64,000 nt of DNA from a bacterium (GCA_035307765.1 DATGHU010000034.1:346230-410229), one strand, 5' to 3'; counted from the stretch's first letter, positions 1 through 9,630 are shown. Notes: generated from the letters alone by a model not told the origin. Made by a program: numbers and translations.

Positions 1-1545
1 CGCGATCTCGATCGTCGCGGATTGTGCGGGGTGACGCAATTCGGCGAGGCTGACCGTTGCCCCCCCTTCCAGGACCTCTTGGCCGTCCGTGACGTATGCC
101 CGCGCCCTGGCCCCTGACAGTCCGCCGTCGAGGCCGGCAGGTGCGGTCAGCATCCCGTGCGGATGGAGATCGACGAGTGCGGGGATGCCGTCGTCGGCGA
201 GTTTTCGAACGCGCACACGCTGGCCCAACCCGCCGCGGTGCCGTCCCGGGCCGCCCGAGTCGGGAAGGAGCTCCTTGCCCTCCACCACCAGCGGCGTCCG
301 GCTCTCGAACATCTCCACCGACACGTTGCCCGCGGAGGTCGGATAGAGGAGCGCCGACACCCCATCGCCGTGGGCGCTCGCGCCCTGGCCGCCCCCCTGG
401 AAGAGGTGATCGTTGTACACGCGTCCGGCCGGGTCCCGCCCGTAGGCCCCCATCCCCATCGGCAGCCCCGTGAACGCCTGCACCCGGTCGGGAAGCACTC
501 CGGCCAGGGCCCTGAAGACCGCCGGCCCGCAGTACCACCCGGTCTGGGTCCGCTGGTTGACGGAGGCGGGGTACTGGCAGTTGAGGATCGTCCCCTCCGG
601 CACCGTGACGTGCAAGGGCCGGAAGCAGCCGGCGTTCGACGGGATCTCCGGCGTGAGGATCGACTTCAGCACATAGGTCGTGTGCGCCGCGGTGTAGTGG
701 TAGGTGCAGTTGATGCCCCCGCGGGACACCTGCGGGGGCGCCCCGGTCCAGTCGACGGTCATCTCGTCACCGGCGACCGTGACCGCGCACGGCAGGACCA
801 ACGGCTCGCCAAGCCCGTCGAAGGCGACCTCACTGCGGTACGTCCCCTCCGGCAGTGCGCGGATCGCCTCCCGCATCGCGCGCTCCGCCCGCTCCTGGAC
901 GACGTGGGCCAGCGGGGTCATCGAGCTCAGCCGGTATTCGTCCATAAAGGCCACCAGCCGGTCGGCGCCCACTTGGTTGCTGGAGACCTGGGCTTGAATG
1001 TCGCCGATCACCATCTCGCCGCGGCGGACGTTTGTCTGGATCATCGCCACCAGGTCCGCGTTGAGGATGCCGCGGCGGTAGAGTTTGAGCGGAGGGATCT
1101 GCAGCCCTTCCTCGTAGATCTCGCGGGCGCTCATCGAGTCGCGCGTGCCGCCGATGTCGGAGCAGTGGCCGATCGACCCGACCAGCCCGACCAGCTCGCC
1201 GCGGCGGAAGACGGGGGTGACGGCCGCCAGATCGAAGAGGTGCCCGGCGCAAATCCAGGGATCGTTGGTGACGAGCACGTCGCCCGGCTCCAGCGTCTCG
1301 CGCGGAAACACGGTGAGGAGGCGGCGCACCGCGAGGGGAAGGGTCAAGTTGAACACCGGCATCGATCGCGGGGAGTGCGCGATGGACTGAGCGTCGGGGT
1401 CGAACAACTCGCAGCCGAAGTCCTGCGCCTCGCCGATGATCAGGCTGAACGCCGTCCGCCAGATCGTGATCCAGCACTCCTCCGCGATATTGATCAGGCG
1501 GCTCCACATGATCTCAAGCGAGACCGGGTCGAGGCCCGCGTTCAT
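1..1545 (-). CDS. hyuB: Hydantoinase B / oxoprolinase B subunit (HyuB), 3' end cut by window edge
   Basis: Minus-strand frame open from the ATG at 1545 to the window edge (515 codons, no stop), so the C-terminus is missing; the family is usually about 550-600 residues. The translation is HyuB-like: it begins MNAGLDPVSLEIMWSRL, then has NDPWICAGHLFD, GSIGHCSDIGG, a DWTGAPPQVSRGG segment and NCQYPASVN. HyuB partners HyuA in ATP-dependent opening of hydantoin or 5-oxoproline rings. The ATG overlaps the hyuA stop (ATGA at 1542-1545), so the two are translationally coupled. Substrate (hydantoin, N-methylhydantoin, oxoproline or acetone-type) cannot be fixed from sequence. A plus-strand ORF over the same bases is an antisense shadow. 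Confidence 0.92.
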   Translation of the reverse strand, partial: MNAGLDPVSLEIMWSRLINIAEECWITIWRTAFSLIIGEAQDFGCELFDPDAQSIAHSPRSMPVFNLTLPLAVRRLLTVFPRETLEPGDVLVTNDPWICAGHLFDLAAVTPVFRRGELVGLVGSIGHCSDIGGTRDSMSAREIYEEGLQIPPLKLYRRGILNADLVAMIQTNVRRGEMVIGDIQAQVSSNQVGADRLVAFMDEYRLSSMTPLAHVVQERAERAMREAIRALPEGTYRSEVAFDGLGEPLVLPCAVTVAGDEMTVDWTGAPPQVSRGGINCTYHYTAAHTTYVLKSILTPEIPSNAGCFRPLHVTVPEGTILNCQYPASVNQRTQTGWYCGPAVFRALAGVLPDRVQAFTGLPMGMGAYGRDPAGRVYNDHLFQGGGQGASAHGDGVSALLYPTSAGNVSVEMFESRTPLVVEGKELLPDSGGPGRHRGGLGQRVRVRKLADDGIPALVDLHPHGMLTAPAGLDGGLSGARARAYVTDGQEVLEGGATVSLAELRHPAQSATIEIA

Positions 1546-3641
1546 GTCAACGCCACCGTGATGATCAGGTTGTGGTGCGTATCGACCTCCAGCGCGTCCC
1601 CCGGGCCGACGATGGTCGTGGATTCCCGTTCCTCCACGATCGCCGGTCCGGCCAAACTCGCCCCCGGCCGGAGCCGGTATCGGTCGTAGACCGGCACCTC
1701 GACGAACCCCTCGGTCTCGGGAAAGTAGGCGGGACGGCGTCCCCGCAGCGCGTGCACCGCGCGGGCGGCGCGGTCGACCGGGGCGGTGCCGAGCTGCACG
1801 CGGGGGCGCGGCCCGGTGACGAGCAGGCGCCAGTTCAGCACCTGGATGGGACGGCCGGTCAGAAACGTGCCGTAGAGACGGCGGTACTCCGACCCGAACC
1901 GGGCGGCGAGGCCGGGGACCACCTGCGCGGTGAGCCGGCCGTCCGGCACCGGCAGCTCGATGTCGTGAAACTGACCGGCCAAACGCATCTCGGCCCGGCG
2001 CTCGGACGCGATCTGGGCGGGATCCACGCCGCCCTCGCTCAGCATCGCCCGACCGCGCGCTTCCATCGCCGCGTACAGCGCCCCCACCGCACCCCAGTCC
2101 AGCACCTCGAGCTCCCCGGGCAGCGAGTGGACGAAGTCGAAACTGATCGGGGTGACGAGAAATCCCAGCGCGGAGGTTGCCCCGGACGCCGGTGGGACGA
2201 TGATCTCACCCACCCGGAGAATGCGTGCCACGCGCGAGGCGTGCGCCGGCCCCGCGCCCCCGAACGCCAGCATCGCGTAGCGGCGAGGGTCCTGCCCGCG
2301 CTCGATCATGTACACGCGCGCCGCGGCGGCCATGTTCTCGCAGACGATCTGGTGGACGCCCCAGGCGGCGCCCACCCGCTCCAGCCCCACGGGTGCGCCG
2401 ACCCGCTCGAGCGCCACCTCGGCGGCCCGGCGATGGAGGGGCATGGTCCCGCCGAGGAAGTACGCGGGGTCGAAGTAGCCGAGCACCAGACAGGCGTCGG
2501 TGACCGTGGGCTCCGTCCCGCCGAGTCCGTAGCACGCCGGTCCGGGGGAGGCGCCGGCGCTGTGCGGGCCGACCTTCAGTAAACCCAGACGGTCGATCCG
2601 GGCGACGGACCCGCCGCCGGCCCCGATTTCCATCATGTCCACCACGGGGGCTTTGACGGGCAGGCCCGACCCGCGCTTGAATCGATGGACGCGTGCGGCT
2701 TCGATCGTGGAGGCGATCTCCGGCCGGCCGTCGCGGACGAGGCACACCTTCGCCGTCGTCCCGCCCATGTCAAAGGCGACCAGATCTCGCCGGCCGAGCC
2801 GCTCCCCGAAGAACGCGGTCGCCAGCGCCCCGCCGGCCGGACCCGACTCGAGGAGGCGGATCGGGAAGCGCCGGGCGGTCTCGGGGGTGGCGGTCCCGCC
2901 GGAGGACTGCATCAGATAGAACCGGCCCGCAAATCCGCGCGCGACCAGCGCCGCCTCGAGCCGCCTGAGGTAGCGGTCGACGAGCGGCTGGACGTAGGCG
3001 TTGCAGACGGTCGTGCAGGTCCGCTCCCACTCGCGAATCTCCGGCACCACGTCGCTCGAGAGCGAGACGCTCAGACCCGGGCACTCCTCGCGCACCGACG
3101 CCAGCACGGCCTGCTCGTGCGCGGGGTTCTTGTAGGCGTGCAGCAGCGAAACGGCGAGCGCCTGCACCCCCTGCGCCTCGAGGCGGCGGACCGCGGTGCG
3201 GACCTGGGCCGGATCGAGCGGGATCAAGACGTCCCCGTCCCGGCTCACCCGCTCGTCGATCTCCACCCGCCAGCGCCGCGGAACGAGCGGCGGGGGAAAC
3301 TGCAGAAATAAGTCGTAGATATCGTATCGCTGCTCCTTCCCCATCTCGAGGATATCCCGGAACCCTCGGGTGGTGAGGAGCGCGGTGGGCACCCCAGCCC
3401 GCTCGATGATCGCATTGGTGACGAGGGTCGTGCCGTGGACCAGCGTGCCGATGTCCCCCACCCCAATGGCCTCGCGCCGGCACAATTCGGCGAGCCCCGC
3501 GAGCGCCCCCTCCGCCGGGTCCGCCGTCGTCGTGAGGACTTTGTGCAGACGGATCTCCCCGGTGGCGTCGTTCAGGAGGACGAAATCCGTGAAGGTGCCG
3601 CCGATATCGAGACCGACGCGATATCCGCTGGGGGCGATCAT
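1542..3641 (-). CDS. hyuA: Hydantoinase A / oxoprolinase A subunit (HyuA)
   Basis: A 699-residue protein, the usual HyuA length. It has an ASKHA-type phosphate loop DIGGTFTDF at residues 12-19, the GTTLVTNAIIERAG segment, a second phosphate motif DMGGTTAKV near residue 290, and GAGGGSVARID followed by GPxSAGxxPGPACYG, all typical of the family. HyuA binds ATP and activates the cyclic amide for ring opening with HyuB in the cytoplasm. It lies 30 nt downstream of a flavin/F420-type monooxygenase on the same strand and overlaps hyuB by 4 nt, so monooxygenase-hyuA-hyuB probably form one transcript. The start at 3641 gives the expected N-terminus although its ribosome binding site is weak. Confidence 0.95.
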   Translation of the reverse strand: MIAPSGYRVGLDIGGTFTDFVLLNDATGEIRLHKVLTTTADPAEGALAGLAELCRREAIGVGDIGTLVHGTTLVTNAIIERAGVPTALLTTRGFRDILEMGKEQRYDIYDLFLQFPPPLVPRRWRVEIDERVSRDGDVLIPLDPAQVRTAVRRLEAQGVQALAVSLLHAYKNPAHEQAVLASVREECPGLSVSLSSDVVPEIREWERTCTTVCNAYVQPLVDRYLRRLEAALVARGFAGRFYLMQSSGGTATPETARRFPIRLLESGPAGGALATAFFGERLGRRDLVAFDMGGTTAKVCLVRDGRPEIASTIEAARVHRFKRGSGLPVKAPVVDMMEIGAGGGSVARIDRLGLLKVGPHSAGASPGPACYGLGGTEPTVTDACLVLGYFDPAYFLGGTMPLHRRAAEVALERVGAPVGLERVGAAWGVHQIVCENMAAAARVYMIERGQDPRRYAMLAFGGAGPAHASRVARILRVGEIIVPPASGATSALGFLVTPISFDFVHSLPGELEVLDWGAVGALYAAMEARGRAMLSEGGVDPAQIASERRAEMRLAGQFHDIELPVPDGRLTAQVVPGLAARFGSEYRRLYGTFLTGRPIQVLNWRLLVTGPRPRVQLGTAPVDRAARAVHALRGRRPAYFPETEGFVEVPVYDRYRLRPGASLAGPAIVEERESTTIVGPGDALEVDTHHNLIITVALT

Positions 3642-3671
3642 GTGCGCGTCCGGATTCTCTGGCCGGCGCGC

Positions 3672-4700
3672 CTATTCCTGTCCGGCGGGGGCCGTCGCCC
3701 GCATCGCGTCGCGCACGGATCCGACCGCGTCGTCCCCCACGGGAACGGGATAGGCGAGCACGAGATCCGCTCCGGCCGCCCGGTACGCTTGGAGGTGCGC
3801 GCCGAGCCGGTTGCGGTCGCCGATCCCTACGAACATCTCCAGCATCGCGTCGGGCACGACCCGCGCCGCGGCCTCGACGCCCTCGGAGAGCGCCGCGGCG
3901 ATGCGCCCCACGGCCTCGCGGAACCCGCCGGCCTCCCACAACCGTGCGTAGGCCGGGAAAGCGGCGTAGCTCGCGAGTTGCCGGCGTGCGGTCTCGCGCG
4001 CCCCATCGCCGTCCCGCGGGGCGCAGATGCGCGCGGTGGCCGCGATCGTCACCTCCTCGGGCCGCCGCCCGACCTCGCGGGCGCCTGCGGCAACCAGGTC
4101 ACGCGCCCAGGAGAGTCGGGCGGGGGGAAACCAGGTCAGGATCACTCCGTCCGCGAGCGCACCGGCGAGCCGTAGCATCCTCGGCCCCAGGGCGCCCACG
4201 AAGATGGGCACGCGGCGGCCCGGGGCGAACTCGAGGTGAAACTCCCGAATCCGCACCACCTCCCCCTGATACCGAACCGACCCGCCCGCCAGCACCAGCC
4301 GGACCGCTTCCAGGTACTCGCGCATCGCGCGGGCGGGATGTGGGAGCGGGACGCCGTGACCCGACTCGGTCACCGCCGCATGTCCGGTGCCGAGGCCGAG
4401 GATCAACCGTCCCCCCGACAGGTCGTCGAGGGTCGCCGCCGCCATGGCCGTCACCGTCGGCGGGCGTGAGAAAATCGGGAGAATGCTGGTGCCGAGCCCG
4501 ATTCGGCGGGTGGCCATCGCCATCGCCCCGAGCATCGCGAAGCTCTCCTTCCCCCGTCCCTCGGTCACCCAGGCACTCTGAAAGCCGAGGGCCTCCGCCT
4601 CACGGCTCAATTCGGCCATCTGTCGGGCCGGAATGCTCGGGCGCGAGCCGGAGGCGGGGAGGAGATCCCGGAGCACCACCCCGGTCGGTGCTGCAGCCAT
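3672..4700 (-). CDS. LLM-class flavin/F420-dependent oxidoreductase (luciferase-like monooxygenase)
   Basis: 342 residues from the ATG at 4700, preceded by a GGGGGA ribosome binding site; the frame stays open upstream but that extension is low-complexity and lacks family homology. Family features are REAEALGFQSAWVTEG, an IGLGTSILPIFSRPPT segment, LDDLSGGRLILGLGTGH and RVPIFVGALGPRM. Such TIM-barrel enzymes use reduced F420 or FMN to oxidise or reduce small organics. It is the first gene of the apparent operon with hyuA and hyuB, suggesting it prepares or processes the heterocycle opened by the hydantoinase; that link is inference. Cofactor choice (F420 or FMN) is not decidable here. Confidence 0.88.
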   Translation of the reverse strand: MAAAPTGVVLRDLLPASGSRPSIPARQMAELSREAEALGFQSAWVTEGRGKESFAMLGAMAMATRRIGLGTSILPIFSRPPTVTAMAAATLDDLSGGRLILGLGTGHAAVTESGHGVPLPHPARAMREYLEAVRLVLAGGSVRYQGEVVRIREFHLEFAPGRRVPIFVGALGPRMLRLAGALADGVILTWFPPARLSWARDLVAAGAREVGRRPEEVTIAATARICAPRDGDGARETARRQLASYAAFPAYARLWEAGGFREAVGRIAAALSEGVEAAARVVPDAMLEMFVGIGDRNRLGAHLQAYRAAGADLVLAYPVPVGDDAVGSVRDAMRATAPAGQE

Positions 4701-5102
4701 TGGCAGTGGCTTCCCCCGGGCCGGCAGGCATCCCTCCCCAGGGGGCAGGAACGCCCTCCGCATCCCCCGAAGCACAGCGCACAGTCCACTCATCGCCCCC
4801 GCCCTCCGTATCGAGGGCTCCAGAGCTCCGATCGTTCCCTGCGGCGGAGCTCGTGTACGTTTTAGGGAAGTTCGGACGAGGCGTGTGCCAGGGCGAGGTC
4901 AAGGATCCGTGGACGACGGCACCGCCCGATGCGATCGTTTGACGCATCGAACGGCCGGGCGGCGCCGAGATGGAGGTGGAGTACACGCGCGGTCGGTTGA
5001 GGCGCGCGGATTGATGTAGAAGAGATGGGAGGGTCGCCGGTAGACTCCCCTCGCAGCCGACGCGCCCGTTCGTTGGAGTCACCGGAAAGGAGGAGTGTAT
5101 CG
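4701..5102. other. Divergent intergenic region, LLM oxidoreductase / ABC binding protein
   Basis: About 400 nt between two divergent genes; it must hold both promoters. I could not find a convincing -35/-10 pair, riboswitch or operator. Only the ribosome binding site AAGGAGG just before the ATG at 5103 is clear. Confidence 0.5.
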
Positions 5103-6665
5103 ATGCGGTTGAAGAACTCCCTGGGGTCCGCGATCATTCTCGCGGCGATCGTCGCCCTAACGGGAAGCTTGGTTTTCTCCACGTCCGCCGCCCCTCGTCA
5201 GGGCGGGACTCTGCGAATTGCCGAGATCGGCGAACCGCTCACCCTGGATACCGTCGCCACCACGGCCGATCTCACATCGATCATCACGCTCCCCGTCTTC
5301 GAAGAACTGTTCACCTTCGACGCAAACTGGAAGGTCCAACCGTTGCTGGCGGAGTCGTACACGGCGAGCAAGGATGGCTTGACCTACACCTTTAAGCTGC
5401 GGAAGAACGTCCCGTTCCACAACGGCAAGGAAATGACGGCGGACGACGTCGTGGCGTCCCTCGAGCGCTGGGGCAAGGTCAGCCCGCGGGGCACCTCGGT
5501 GTATAAGGACGTCGAATCGACCACGGCGCCGGACAAATACACCGTCGTCATGAAGTTGAAGGCCCCGTTCGCACCCCTGCTCTCGTTCCTTGCGCTTCCG
5601 AACGGCGCCGCCGCGATCATGCCCAAGGACCTCGCCGACGCCACCGGCACCGGCAACCTCAAGCAGTACATCGGAACCGGCCCCTACAAGTTCGTGGAGT
5701 GGGCCCCCGATCGGTACGTCAAGCTCGCCCGCTTCGACAACTACGCGGCCCGATCGGAGCCGGCCAGCGGGTACGCCGGGAAGCGTGAGGCGCTGGCCGA
5801 CACCGTGGTCTTTTACCCCGTCTCTCAGGTGGCCACCCGCATCGCCGGCGTCCAGAGCGGTGACTACGACATCGCCGACCAGATTAACCAAGATGCCTAT
5901 GCCCAACTCCTCAAGGACCCCCGGGTCTCGCCGGGGGTCGTCAAGCCGGGAACCTTCCTGACCTTCTTCTTCAACAAAAAGCAGGGGATCATGACCAATG
6001 AAAAGCTCCGCGAGGCCGTCGAGCTGGCCCTGGACATGAAACCAATCATGGAGGCCACCTTCGGCAACCCGCAGTTGTACTCGCTGGGGCCCAGCGTGTA
6101 TCCAAAGGGGACCCCCTGGTATTCAACCGCCGGCAGCGACATGTACGACGTCCACGACGCCAGCAAGGCGAAGCAGCTGATGAAGGAAGCCGGGTACAAC
6201 GGGGAGACGGTCCGCTGGCTGACGACCCAGCAGTACGACTACATGTTCAAGAGCACGACGGTGGCGGTCTCCCAACTCCAGCAGGTCGGATTCAAGGTGG
6301 ACATGCAGGTGCTGGAGTGGGCGGGTGTGCTCGACCACCGGGCGAAGCCAGCCGACTACGATCTGTTCACGACGAGCCACGGGTTCGTCCCCGATCCGGC
6401 GCTGATCACCGTCTTCAACTCCGCGTATCCCGGCTGGTGGGACTCCGCGGAGAAGAACAAGCTGTTCGACGAGTTCAACCAAACCCCCAATCAAGGTGCG
6501 CGGGTTCAGCTGTGGGGCAAGCTCCAGGCCCTCTGGTACCAGCAGGCTCCGCTTGTGCGTCCCGGGGAATTTTACGCGGTGGTCCTCTCCACCAAAGCGA
6601 TGACGACCCAGGGATTCCGCCCGAGCTACTGGCTGGTCCCCTGGAACGTCTCGGCGGTGAAGTAG
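5103..6665 (+). CDS. ABC transporter substrate-binding protein, family 5 (peptide/nickel/opine type)
   Basis: 520 residues from the ATG at 5103, chosen because AAGGAGGAG precedes it and it begins with a signal peptide (residues 1 to about 30, basic then hydrophobic, ending near STSAA). There is no lipobox cysteine, so it is probably a Sec-exported soluble protein, or anchored in another way. The mature protein opens GGTLRIAEIGEP and has the SBP_bac_5 signatures TYTFKLRKNVPFHNGKEMTADDVV and IGTGPYKFVEW. It captures peptides or other amides outside the membrane for the two permeases immediately downstream. Its position opposite the hydantoinase operon suggests a related substrate, but this is inference. 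Confidence 0.95.
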   Translation: MRLKNSLGSAIILAAIVALTGSLVFSTSAAPRQGGTLRIAEIGEPLTLDTVATTADLTSIITLPVFEELFTFDANWKVQPLLAESYTASKDGLTYTFKLRKNVPFHNGKEMTADDVVASLERWGKVSPRGTSVYKDVESTTAPDKYTVVMKLKAPFAPLLSFLALPNGAAAIMPKDLADATGTGNLKQYIGTGPYKFVEWAPDRYVKLARFDNYAARSEPASGYAGKREALADTVVFYPVSQVATRIAGVQSGDYDIADQINQDAYAQLLKDPRVSPGVVKPGTFLTFFFNKKQGIMTNEKLREAVELALDMKPIMEATFGNPQLYSLGPSVYPKGTPWYSTAGSDMYDVHDASKAKQLMKEAGYNGETVRWLTTQQYDYMFKSTTVAVSQLQQVGFKVDMQVLEWAGVLDHRAKPADYDLFTTSHGFVPDPALITVFNSAYPGWWDSAEKNKLFDEFNQTPNQGARVQLWGKLQALWYQQAPLVRPGEFYAVVLSTKAMTTQGFRPSYWLVPWNVSAVK

Positions 6666-6756
6666 CGGACCGGAACCCGCCGCCGCACAACGCCGCCCCG
6701 GCCGGCCAGGGTCGAAGCCCCGGCGGCCGGGGCTTCGCGTGCGAGGGGACGACGAC

Positions 6757-7698
6757 GTGCTGTCATATCTGACCGGACGGATCGCGGCTCTGGTACCGGT
6801 TCTGCTCGTGGTCGCCGTCGTGGTGTTTCTGCTGATCCACCTCACCCCCGGCGACCCCGCGCGCGTGCTGCTCGGACAGGACGCCGCACCCCAGCAGGTC
6901 GAAGCGCTGCGGCATAATTTGGGACTCGACCGCCCCCTCCCCGTCCAGTTCGTCCTGTGGCTGGGCCGCGCGCTCCACGGCGACCTGGGCATTTCGTTCT
7001 TCCAGCAGGTCCCCGTCACCCGCGACATCATCGAGCACGCCAGCCCGACGGTGATGCTCTCGCTGATGGCGATCATCATCTCGCTGTCGATCGGGATCCC
7101 CGCCGGCGTGATCTCCGCCGTCTTCCGCAACTCCTGGCTCGATCAGGGCAGCCTGGCGCTCGCGATGCTCGGTGCGGCGGTGCCCAGCTTCTGGCTCGGG
7201 CTGTCCCTGATCGTCCTCTTCGCGGTGAACCTAGGGTGGCTGCCCTCGTCGGGCTACCGATCCCCCAGCGAGGGGTTCGGGCTCAGCCTCCATTATCTGC
7301 TCCTCCCCGCGCTGGCGCTGGGGCTCCCCAACTCCTCGCTGATCATCCGCTTCACCCGGTCGAGCCTCCTCGACGTCATCGGCAACGACTACATCCGCAC
7401 GGCCCGGGCGAAGGGGGTGAGCGAGCCGGCGGTCATCTTTCACCATGCCCTGCGCAATGCGCTGGTGCCGATCCTCACCGTGGTCGGGCTGACCTTCGCC
7501 GCGCTGATGGGCGGGGCGGTTGTCACCGAGACCGTCTTCACCCTGCCGGGGGTGGGCGCGCTCGTGGTCTCGTCGGTGCTGCGCCGCGACTATCCGGTGA
7601 TCCAAGGGGTCATCCTGATGGTGGCGACGATCTACGTCCTCATCAACCTCGTCGTCGACATGCTCTACTTCCTCGTAGACCCCCGGGTGAAATACTGA
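6757..7698 (+). CDS. ABC transporter permease, DppB/OppB type
   Basis: 313 residues from GTG at 6757, chosen because GAGGGGA lies 7 nt upstream and the protein then starts directly with the first membrane helix (LTGRIAALVPVLLVVAVVVF); GTG at 6739 is an alternative. The TPGDPA motif after helix 1, ALGLPNSSLIIRFTRSSLLD and the EAA loop TARAKGVSEPAVIFHHALRNAL are typical of DppB-type inner-membrane permeases. It follows the binding protein by about 90 nt and precedes the DppC-type permease by 6 nt. No ATPase gene follows. Confidence 0.95.
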   Translation: MLSYLTGRIAALVPVLLVVAVVVFLLIHLTPGDPARVLLGQDAAPQQVEALRHNLGLDRPLPVQFVLWLGRALHGDLGISFFQQVPVTRDIIEHASPTVMLSLMAIIISLSIGIPAGVISAVFRNSWLDQGSLALAMLGAAVPSFWLGLSLIVLFAVNLGWLPSSGYRSPSEGFGLSLHYLLLPALALGLPNSSLIIRFTRSSLLDVIGNDYIRTARAKGVSEPAVIFHHALRNALVPILTVVGLTFAALMGGAVVTETVFTLPGVGALVVSSVLRRDYPVIQGVILMVATIYVLINLVVDMLYFLVDPRVKY

Positions 7699-7704
7699 CC
7701 GCCG

Positions 7705-8592
7705 ATGGCCCAGGAGACACTCGCACCTTCCCACGCCATCCGCCGATCGAGACCCGGACCCGTCACGCTCCTGTGGCGAATGGTTCAGCGGCGCCGCATC
7801 ACCGGGGTGGGGGCGTTCATGCTCCTGTTCATCCTGGCCTGCGCCGCGGCGGCACCCGTGCTCGCGCCGTACGATCCGATCGTCCTGAACGTCCCGGCCC
7901 GCCTCCTGCCCCCCGGACATGCCCACCCGTTCGGCACGGACGAGTTCGGCCGCGACATCCTCAGCCGAACGCTCTACGGCGCCCGGCTGTCGCTGCTGGT
8001 CGGGGTGCTGGTCACGGTGCTCTCCACCGGCGCCGGCATCGTTATCGGGCTGACGGCGGGGGCGAGCCCGAGCGCGGACCGCGTCCTGATGCGCATCATG
8101 GACGGCCTGATGGCCTTCCCCGACATCCTGCTCGCCATCGCGCTGATGGCATCGCTGGGACCGAGCGTCCGCAACGTCGTCATCGCGCTCGGGGTCGTGT
8201 ACACGCCGCGGATCGCGCGGGTGGTCCGCGCCGCCGTGCTGGTGGTCATCCGGCAGGAGTACGTCGAAGCCGCCCGGGCGGTGGGGGCGTCCGGCGCACG
8301 GATCCTCGCCAGGCACATCCTGGTCAACTGCGCCTCGCCCGTGATCGTCCAGGCGACCTTCATCACCGCCTATGCCATGCTCGGCGAGGCGGCGCTCAGC
8401 TTCCTCGGCGTCGGGGTTCCCCCCCAGGTCCCGACGTGGGGGGGCATCATCAGCGGCGGACAGGTCTACCTGCGGCAGGCCGCCTGGATCAGCATCTTCC
8501 CGGGGACGGCCATCGTGCTCAGCGTGCTGGCGCTCAACCTGATCGGCGACGGGCTGCGGGACTTTCTCGATCCCCGGCTGCGGCACTCCTGA
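7705..8592 (+). CDS. ABC transporter permease, DppC/OppC type
   Basis: 295 residues. It has the OppC N-terminal hydrophobic segment (ITGVGAFMLLFILACAAAAP), the HPFGTDEFGRDILSR motif shared by DppC-type permeases, and an EAA loop EAARAVGASGARILARHIL. It starts 6 nt after the DppB-type stop, so the two permeases are co-translated. Together with the upstream binding protein it makes the membrane channel of an importer. The next gene is on the opposite strand, so the two ATP-binding subunits normally encoded here are absent and must come from elsewhere in the genome. Confidence 0.95.
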   Translation: MAQETLAPSHAIRRSRPGPVTLLWRMVQRRRITGVGAFMLLFILACAAAAPVLAPYDPIVLNVPARLLPPGHAHPFGTDEFGRDILSRTLYGARLSLLVGVLVTVLSTGAGIVIGLTAGASPSADRVLMRIMDGLMAFPDILLAIALMASLGPSVRNVVIALGVVYTPRIARVVRAAVLVVIRQEYVEAARAVGASGARILARHILVNCASPVIVQATFITAYAMLGEAALSFLGVGVPPQVPTWGGIISGGQVYLRQAAWISIFPGTAIVLSVLALNLIGDGLRDFLDPRLRHS

Positions 8593-8612
8593 CTGGGGTT
8601 CCGGCCTTCCGC

Positions 8613-9473
8613 CTACTTCAGCAGCCTCGACCGCCTCCGATCCGCGTAGACCTTCCCGCCGGTCTGGCAGGTCGGACAGTAGTAGGTCTCCCGACCTTCG
8701 TAGTAGATGACCGCGACCGGAGTCCCGCACCGAGGACACGGCTCCTTGCCGTGTCGGTGCACGCGCAGCAGATGGAGCGGTTCCCGCATCGGCAGGGCAC
8801 CGCCAAACTCCTTCCGGTGCGCGGTGACGGCCTCCGCCAGCGTTCCCGTGATGGCCGCGTGGAGCCGGGCCACCTCAGCCCCGTTGAGCGCGGTGGTGAG
8901 GGTCCGGGGGGAGAGCCGGGCCTCCCAGAGGATTTCGTCGGAAAACGTGTTGCCGATCCCCACCACAAAGCGCTGCAGGGTCAGGAACCGCTTGACCTGT
9001 GTCCGCGCCTCACGCAGCATGCCGGCCAACACCTCAGCCGTGAACTGAGACGAAAGCGGTTCCATCCCGAGTGCGGCGAGGGGCTCACCCGCGTCTTCCT
9101 GGCCGGCGGGGAACAGCCAGATCGCGGCCGCCTTCTTCGGGCCGATCTCGATCATCCGGAGGTCGGTGCCATCGTCAAAGCCGAAGGCGATCGCCAGATC
9201 CTTGGCCGTCCGCCCCTTCGCCCTGGGCGAGACTTGGAGGCGGCCATTGCGCATGAGATGCATGACCATCACGGGCCCGTCGCTGAGGGAAAACACCAGC
9301 AACTTGCCCCTGCGCCGGATCCCGGCGATCCGGCGGCCGACCGCGGCGGTGATCGGCGGGTCGTAGGTCTTGAGCGCCGCCACCCCGCGAACCAACACGT
9401 CTGTGATCGCACGGCTCTCCACCCGCGGCCACAGGTTCTCGGCGAGCACGGTCACAAACGGCAGCTCCGGCAT
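8613..9473 (-). CDS. Fpg/Nei family DNA glycosylase/AP lyase
   Basis: 286 residues from the ATG at 9473, which gives the mature N-terminus PELPF needed for the catalytic proline and glutamate. The helix-two-turn-helix motif is VVGIGNTFSDEILWEA, and the C-terminal zinc finger is C-x2-C-x16-C-x2-C (CPRC...CPTC), followed by the basic tail. A lysine in RRRGKLLVF matches the DNA-contacting beta-hairpin lysine. It excises oxidised bases such as 8-oxoguanine and cleaves the resulting AP site. The usual PELPEVE start is here PELPFVT, so the fifth-position glutamate is missing; whether it acts as MutM or Nei is unclear. It is divergent from the aldo/keto reductase. Confidence 0.9.
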   Translation of the reverse strand: MPELPFVTVLAENLWPRVESRAITDVLVRGVAALKTYDPPITAAVGRRIAGIRRRGKLLVFSLSDGPVMVMHLMRNGRLQVSPRAKGRTAKDLAIAFGFDDGTDLRMIEIGPKKAAAIWLFPAGQEDAGEPLAALGMEPLSSQFTAEVLAGMLREARTQVKRFLTLQRFVVGIGNTFSDEILWEARLSPRTLTTALNGAEVARLHAAITGTLAEAVTAHRKEFGGALPMREPLHLLRVHRHGKEPCPRCGTPVAVIYYEGRETYYCPTCQTGGKVYADRRRSRLLK

Positions 9474-9630
9474 CTCGCTCTGGTATGCGCCGTGCTGCGG
9501 GGATCCTCCTATCGCCTCCGGGCTCACCCCGGCACTTGCCCCGCGGTCGCCTGATCGAGGCGGGGCGCAGGACACCCTTCTCCGGGCTACGAAGTGTAGA
9601 GGCGATCCTATCACGAACAAGGAGCACGCG

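Noticed and set aside
157-1689. A 510-residue plus-strand ORF opposite hyuB
   Set aside because: It mirrors hyuB and has no family features.
6957-9554. An 865-residue plus-strand ORF over permease and glycosylase genes
   Set aside because: Out of frame with conserved permease proteins and made of low-complexity residues; a shadow.
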